Assembly: GCA_020650975.1 (NCBI GenBank)
Contig: JAIPMN010028225.1
Location: 1,951 to 26,048, forward strand
Source of the DNA: Apostichopus californicus
Lineage: Eukaryota > Echinodermata > Holothuroidea > Aspidochirotida > Stichopodidae
Direction of reading: 5' to 3'
Length of the DNA: 24,098 nucleotides
How positions within the stretch are numbered: position 1 is the stretch's first letter; each line of letters starts with the position of its first letter. The position numbers and the translations under genes were made by a program. The notes beneath the pieces were generated by a model. That model had not been told where the DNA came from. It made no database searches and was given only the letters and a program-made list of their open reading frames with translations. Positions 19,232 through 24,098 of the stretch are shown one piece after another.

Positions 19232-19684
19232 ATAGCTACTACCGTTGAACACCTATTTTTTCGGGGGAGGGGGGCGTCCAAAACGTATAGACTATACCCC
19301 CTTCCCGATGATTAATGCTACCGTATGAGTTGTCTACACGTAGCTACGACTCTCGTCTCCCACATAACCAAAATTCAGCCCCGTCACATACCCTCGGTGG
19401 AAAGGAAGGGGTACCAACAAGAGGTACTTTATTAACTTTTCAAGAAAAAAACCTATTTTTGGCGCAAATAGAAATCTTATAGACAAAATGCCTTTCCCGG
19501 TCAGATAATTACACGAAATTGGTGTATAACAAAGACAAGGGTGTCTTTTCTACTCCACGACAAAATTTGATGTCGATGGGTACTTCAGAGAGGACAGGAG
19601 GGGGGGGGGGGTTAAAAAGAGGAAGTTTTCAACTTTTGCACGTATGAAGAACACGTATTTCCATCGGGTCCTTTGGGACCACGT
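19232..19684 (+). repeat. Repeat block B, copy 2 (truncated)
   Basis: Matches 10032-~10450 with indels, including a 12-G run at 19600-19611 in place of the short G run of copy 1. The match stops after GGGACCACGTA, where the SINE-like element begins. Confidence 0.9.
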
Positions 19685-20124
19685 ACACTGTAAACAGAAT
19701 CTAGTCAAGATGACTAGAGTACATTAGTCCAGACAATGCTTCTATCGACCAATTAATTATAGTCACTTGACTAACTTTTGGTCCAGTGACCAAATAGTTC
19801 TGGTCATATGACTAAGTCTATCTATGACTGGTCATATGACTGGTCTATCGACCAGGCTTTAGTCAAGTGACCTAAACGATTAGTCAAGATGTCAATTGAC
19901 TAATTCAATTAGTCACATGACCAGTCATTCAATGATGCTCTATCGACCAGGCTTTAGTCAAGCGACCTTAATGATTAGTCCAGCAGTCACTTGACTAATT
20001 CAGTTAGTCTTGCCCATGGATAAAAGTAGTTTGTCGATACTAGTTTAATATGACCCACCACGGATTCGAACCTGCGACATCTCCGATATAGGTCCAAAGC
20101 TGTCTGTTGAGCTAACTGGTGGGA
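19685..20124 (-). mobile_element. tRNA-derived SINE-like element with palindrome-rich body
   Basis: The minus strand starts with a tRNA-like head (20124-20051) and runs into a ~365-bp body ending TTTACAGTGTA at 19685, exactly where block B stops matching. The body consists of repeated TAGTCA/TGACTA words in inverted pairs and holds three units starting CTATCGACCA (19742, 19845, 19940). No A-tail is evident and no target duplication could be found, and block B does not resume after 20124. The element limits are therefore inferred from the promoter head and the break in homology. Confidence 0.6.
20051..20124 (-). promoter_or_regulatory. tRNA-like head with Pol III A and B boxes
   Basis: The minus strand has TAGCTCAACAG (20114-20104), a full match to the A box consensus TRGYNNARNNG, and GGTTCGAATCC (20072-20062), an exact B box, 31 bp apart. 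The outer CCCACC and GGTGGG can pair as an acceptor stem. The T stem has mismatches and no sound anticodon stem forms, so this is a degenerate tRNA or SINE promoter, not a working tRNA gene. Confidence 0.8.
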
Positions 20125-20384
20125 CATGAAAATAACCACACATTAAATTTAAAAATAAAATAAAGAAAGCAAGAATTTCTGTATTCATTTGGAATCACAT
20201 TTTTTATTTTCTCTTAAACACTACATATGCTTCACCTCAATAGTAAGTACAAAAGAGTGTCTGATTTCATCAGTAATTGAAGAAACAGAAAGGTTTAGTG
20301 GTTCCGATGCCGATGAGAGTTTATGAAATAATTTAAGTCAGAATTTTGTATTGTTATATACCTTATTGCCAGACAACTGAACCG
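20125..20384. other. AT-rich DNA, nothing recognised
   Basis: No coding frame, repeat partner in the window or RNA signature. Confidence 0.5.
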
Positions 20385-21960
20385 AAACTGAAGCTGATCA
20401 GACATACAGTTGTCAGTTGCACTCATGAATATAAATGAAATTTCATTTTCATGTGGCACTACCAACCTACCAAGTATGAAGGTGATGAGACATATATTTG
20501 AAAAAATATTGACCTTTTAAGAATTTGATTACAAGCCCCACCCACATATTCATGTACTGGACAACAAAAACAATGGGGTCCATGTAATGATCATGGAGCA
20601 TATCTACAAGTTATTCAATATATTTGCAGTAATTAAATATATTGTTTTTAAGATTACGCATACACTTGCAAACATGCTAAACTGTAGGTTACCTAGCCAT
20701 CATAAACAAAACCCAAAAATAATGCCTTTATTGATGTACATATAAAGTTGAAAAAAGTGATATAGTTGACTCTAGGCATTTCACCACCCCAGACAACCAC
20801 ATGGGGATCATACGACACAACCCATATTCCCAACCCAGAGCGAAACCCTTACCATCATACCACCTGCAGCCTCACCTACCATCCTACAACCCTGACCCCA
20901 ACATCACCTCACCCTACTCATCTGACAACCCCCCCCCCCCCACCTGACACCCATCAGATTTTACCAGTTTCACACCTTACTACCAACACATTAATCTACC
21001 CCACTCACATAAGATTTCCCTATACTCTATAGGTACATGTAATACCAGATTATTTAGTTCATTTCCTATTTTTGTCTGAGCCAGCTATTTATGCAACATA
21101 CACATACCCACATACCAACTTGATCACAACATACAAACATGCCAACTCATCACAACATACACATATGTCAACTTAATTGCAAAGGTTACTTTTTTTCAGT
21201 CCAGTTTAATTTGTCACTGGACTACTCCTTTAATGGCCTGGCTAGCCAATTTCATGGTTTTATAAAGCAACACAAATATAGATAAGATCAGCAAGCTCCC
21301 CGGAACCAGGAAAACATGTCAAATGTGACGAATGACAGGAGTTTAGGAATGAGGGACAACAAATGCTATATGGCCCACAAACACATGAATATTAATGATG
21401 TTACATGTTATTTCATATGGAAATGTAACTATTATTATCCACCACCAATCTACAAAGTATGGAGATGATCGGTTATACCGTTCACAGTTATTGACATTTT
21501 AAGAATTTCACTTTAATTGCTGCCTACTCATTAACATTCATGTCGTGGACAACAAAAACAATAGGGCACATCTACTAATCATGGAGCATCTACTAGTTGA
21601 AAATTACAGTAATTCAACATTTAATTTCTAAGATTTCGGGTTTACAAGCTATTTCTAGCAATTAAGGATTAAGCCCCACTTACTCATGAATATTAATTAG
21701 ATGAAATTTCATTGTCATGTGACAATGTACCACTTATCAACTTACATCAACACACCAAGTATGAAGCAGATCGGACATACCGTTGCGAAGATATTGACAT
21801 TTTAAGAATTTTACTTTAAGCCCCGCCCACTTATCAATATTCATGTGATGGAGAACAAAAACAATAGGGACCATCTACACATCACCAGTCCAATATGACA
21901 TTGATCCAACATGTCGTTGTTGAGATATCGTGTTTACGAGCAAGCTGTCACATCACACAC
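20385..21960 (+). repeat. Degenerate ~300-bp tandem repeats
   Basis: Three diverged units share CATGAATATNAAT, CCAAGTATGAAGGTGAT-like, TTTTAAGAATTT and GGACAACAAAAACAATNGGG. The last word lies near 20560, 21547 and (as GGAGAACAAAAACAATAGGG) 21850. Units two and three are adjacent, ~300 bp apart. Unit one is separated from them by 20640-21370, which contains a C-rich tract. The whole is old and non-coding. Confidence 0.75.
20780..21030 (+). repeat. C-rich, G-poor low-complexity tract
   Basis: About 250 bp of CCA, ACC and CACC words with a run of 13 C (20929-20941) and very few G. The open plus-strand frame here (Pro/Thr/His only) is a product of this composition. Confidence 0.85.
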
Positions 21961-21994
21961 ACACACATACCCACATGTTTGTATTTCATTCCAA

Positions 21995-22206
21995 CCGAGG
22001 ACCCCATTGTATTTTCCATGGTTGAAATCCACGTACCCTAACTTTAACAATACCCCATACAATAGAATTCTTCCGAGGATGTGATTCTTTAGAAATCACA
22101 ACCGAGGACCTGAAATTCTTTTGTTAAAGTCCTCGGTCAGATAGAAAAACAAACGCACACACCCAAACTTGATCGCATAGGTTACTCGGCCTTCGGCATT
22201 GTAACC
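21995..22206. repeat. Cluster of hairpin-forming inverted repeats
   Basis: CCGAGGAC occurs at 21995 and 22102, with its complement GTCCTCGG at 22129-22136, so an 8-bp stem with a 19-nt loop can form. TGTGATT...AATCACA (22080-22100) and GGTTAC...GTAACC (22180-22206) are further perfect stems. Nested stems of this kind fit a small non-autonomous transposon; its ends are not clear. Confidence 0.6.
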
Positions 22207-22378
22207 AAAAATAACAAAATTTTGTATGTCAAAACTAACACACGCAACAGCTGAAATGATAATGAAAAAATTTTCAACGACTTATCTTTTGCAAGTTAGT
22301 TACAGTTTTATAACACCTTTCCCTATTTTGACTCATATACTGTATGCTAGTGCCAATTGATAGGCAGTATTCTATGTT

Positions 22379-22702
22379 TTAAATGTGATGACAGTTTGAG
22401 CCCAAAAAACTGTACAAAAAATGGTAGGTGCCTGGAGCAGTAATTAGGTCATCATTTTTAGCCATTTGCATGTTTAGTTTCTCCAGAATTTTATTGACCG
22501 ATTTATCTGCTGGTGTAGTATCATCAATATTCAAAATGATTTTTGGAAAAAGGGTTTTCTTCAGCAAAGGCTCATATGCCATATTTAGGACATAGAACAC
22601 TGCCAAATAATTGCACATGGCTGCGAACAACCTATTCGAAGTAGCTACTTCCAAGGTTTCCACTATCACAGTGTACTCTGGAACACTTTCATCCTCTGTC
22701 AC
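22379..22702 (-). CDS. Candidate terminal exon of an uncharacterised (SAMD3-like) protein
   Basis: The frame follows an acceptor, TTTATATCCAG (AG at 22704-22703), and reads VTEDESVPEYTVIVETLEV, then RLFAAMCNYLAVFYVLNMAY, then KSVNKILEKLN, ending at TAA 22379. The middle segment (FAAM, a hydrophobic helix with Y.VFN..Y, then a basic residue and an F.k.il stretch) resembles the C-terminal region of uncharacterised proteins of the SAMD3-like type found in fish and marine invertebrates, which end with ..kl..L. It is on the same strand as the 7.1-8.2 kb exons but 14 kb upstream of them, so it would close a different gene copy. The family call is tentative. Confidence 0.4.
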   Translation of the reverse strand: MTEDESVPEYTVIVETLEVATSNRLFAAMCNYLAVFYVLNMAYEPLLKKTLFPKIILNIDDTTPADKSVNKILEKLNMQMAKNDDLITAPGTYHFLYSFLGSNCHHI

Positions 22703-23301
22703 CTGGATATAAACTGGCAATTATGACAAGTCTGTAACCTGCAAAGATATTAAGGTATATGTATTCAATATACAGTGCTTTCCACAGGTTCAGAAAATGG
22801 GAGGGGTGGCTGATCCACCATGATGGCCATGAGTGACCAACAAGCAAATATACCCCACCAACGAAGGAATCAAAATAAATAAATTTTTACATATTTTTTC
22901 AAATCAATTTACAGTACATCGTATTCACTACAAGTAATACTATTTTTTTATGATATAAATTATAGCCGAGTATAAATGAAACAACAGAGCTAAATGGTGC
23001 ACTGGTTCCGTGTATTTTAGAGAGAAATGAATATTTGCCATGAGTTATGATATCTTGTTACAGCTAATTACATCATGGTAGGGATTCATTCCACTAGATG
23101 ATTTTAATACACTTAGGGCTGATCAGGAAATCCACATTGGATTATGGTTACTGCAACTACAGATTGAAATCTGTCCAACATTCTGTTCCAGTTATCACAT
23201 ACATAGTACATACTAGGCTATTCTACCTTTGTGATGATGCCCTCACTATATTTACAGCTATGAACACTCCCAGGTCATACATGTGATATTTAGTTAGGGA
23301 A
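22703..23301. other. Intron or intergenic DNA, nothing recognised
   Basis: If the exon at 22379-22702 is real, this is its upstream intron. No further exon was identified; a plus-strand frame at 23098-23286 has no protein-like pattern. Confidence 0.45.
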
Positions 23302-23433
23302 TAATGACCAGATGTGCGGGCCTTTGTTGCAGACTTAAGATCGGGATGACGTCATATAGAAGGCATGAGCAGACCGGCGCAGCTGCAACCTCGGTCTTAA
23401 TTCGGCAACAAATGACCGCACATCTGGTCATTA
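23302..23433. mobile_element. 132-bp foldback MITE-like element
   Basis: The arms TAATGACCAGATGTGCGG... (23302-~23343) and ...CCGCACATCTGGTCATTA (~23392-23433) are inverted copies over about 42 bp with a few mismatches, around a ~48-bp centre holding TGACGTCA (CRE palindrome, 23347-23354). It would fold into a long hairpin. The TA at each tip could be part of a TA target duplication, as in Tc1/mariner-type MITEs. Confidence 0.7.
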
Positions 23434-23882
23434 CCTTTCATAAACCCTTACTTCCATTTCCAAAAGTATTTAAAATGTTTGTTTTATGACATTGTGGGGA
23501 TCAAACAACAACTTTGTAAACCAAAGGAATGTTCATTATGCTAACAGAACGAAACGTACATTCCCATCACACACTGTACTCAGTTGACGCGCTAAAATTT
23601 CTAAATGATATGACAATGAGAGCGCATTTATAAAACCCAGCACAGTAACAAAAACTAGAGCACCAATGGTGCAGGAGCTCATACCTTTTAAGGCCAAAAA
23701 AATTTGGGGCTAACATTTTTATTCAGGCCCACAAAACTTAGTATGGCCCACAAATTTTAGGCCAACAGAAATAAGGATGCCAAAAAATTCCCCCCCCCCC
23801 AAAAAAAATAAAATTATGCCCCAACAAATGTTAGGGCTAAACCAATTTTCGGGCAAATTTGTATGAAAAGTATAATTTTTAG
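23434..23882. other. AT-rich DNA with GGCCCACAAA words and an 11-C run
   Basis: No gene. From ~23690 it contains repeated GGCCCACAAA/GGCCAACA words that look like diverged parts of the repeat that follows, and a C run at 23790-23800. Confidence 0.5.
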
Positions 23883-24098
23883 TGATTTCATAAATTGGCC
23901 CATATGGTCTACAGGTGACTTTGGCCCCCAAAATCCTAAAAACCCAAAGGAGACAGTACCACTGTGAAAAATGCTCAACACTGCACCATAGAATTCGTAG
24001 GAAAAGAAACATTTTGTGTGATTTCAGAAAATGGCCCATATGGCCCATACATGACCTTTGGCCTAAAATTCCAAACACCCCAAAGGAGCACTACCAAA
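23883..24098 (+). repeat. 136-bp tandem repeat, running off the right edge
   Basis: TGATTTCATAAATTGGCCCATATGG at 23883 recurs as TGATTTCAGAAAATGGCCC... at 24019, and AACCCAAAGGAG recurs as ACCCCAAAGGAG the same distance on. Two units are visible and the array probably continues outside. The open minus-strand frame over it reads the repeat twice and is not a gene. Confidence 0.85.

Larger units (their letters stand above)
8953..19684 (+). repeat. Two direct copies of a ~2.8-kb composite repeat, split by insertions
   Basis: Blocks in order are A (8953-10031), B (10032-~10520), unique-looking DNA, C (~10880-11079 and 16482-~16790), A again (16988-18232) and B again (19232-19684). Homologous points in the two A blocks (TGACGTCGGCGCTGGCG at 9997 and 18194) are 8197 bp apart. 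Subtracting the 5402-bp TIR element with its 6-bp target copy gives ~2.79 kb. The two B blocks are offset by the same amount once the ~1-kb insertion at 18233-19231 is removed. Copy one lacks ~190 bp of A present in copy two (after ACTTTGAC at ~8980). The order and junctions are read directly; whether this is a satellite-like array or an internally duplicated transposon is unknown. Confidence 0.88.

Noticed and set aside
20051-20124. Functional tRNA gene
   Set aside because: A and B boxes are present, but the T stem is mismatched and no proper anticodon arm forms; it is better explained as a SINE head.
20766-21032. Pro/Thr/His-rich 88-residue frame
   Set aside because: Entirely explained by the C-rich low-complexity tract.
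23719-24078. 119-residue minus-strand frame at the right edge
   Set aside because: Reads a 136-bp non-coding tandem repeat; the two units give similar but shifted peptides.

Overview
The window reads as non-coding, repeat-packed DNA from a metazoan nuclear genome. It is AT-rich, host-like coding traces are short exon-sized islands bounded by AG/GT splice signals, and most recognisable sequence is nested transposable elements. A Ty3/gypsy element primed by an animal-type tRNA-Leu, a BEL/Pao element, a tRNA-derived SINE, and exon fragments resembling families expanded in marine invertebrates suggest a marine invertebrate. I lean towards an echinoderm-like deuterostome, from general impression only. 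No bacterial operon, rRNA gene or CRISPR array is present.

Layout. (1) 1-4631, minus strand: the 5' part of a Ty3/gypsy LTR retrotransposon. It has a complete 1066-bp 5' LTR (3566-4631) holding two families of tandem repeats, a tRNA-Leu primer site, gag, a candidate -1 frameshift signal (GGGAAAC plus a stem), protease, reverse transcriptase and RNase H, the last running off the left edge. It is a decayed copy: two stops at the Gag zinc knuckle and one frameshift after protease. (2) 4632-8950: host-like DNA with three candidate minus-strand exons, one SWIM/YqaJ-like (5475-5699) and two tentatively from a SAMD3-like gene (7925-8241, 7109-7341), plus a TATA-type core promoter near 6056. (3) 8953-19684: two direct copies of a ~2.8-kb composite repeat (blocks A-B-C, then A-B), split by two later insertions. 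A 5402-bp TIR element (11080-16481) sits in block C and a ~1-kb solo-LTR-like element (18233-19231) sits between A and B of the second copy. A 3' BEL/Pao remnant (12647-~15120) lies inside the TIR element, giving at least three nesting levels. (4) 19685-20124: a SINE-like element with a tRNA-like head and a body built of many GTCA/TGAC palindromes. (5) 20.4-24.1 kb: degenerate ~300-bp repeats, a C-rich tract, hairpins, a candidate host exon (22379-22702), a 132-bp foldback MITE and a 136-bp repeat at the right edge.

No intact host gene can be assembled. The best points for follow-up are the gypsy frameshift signal, the TIR element whose terminal repeat lies directly upstream of a short ORF, the SINE palindrome array, and the insertion history that can be read from junctions and target-site duplications.
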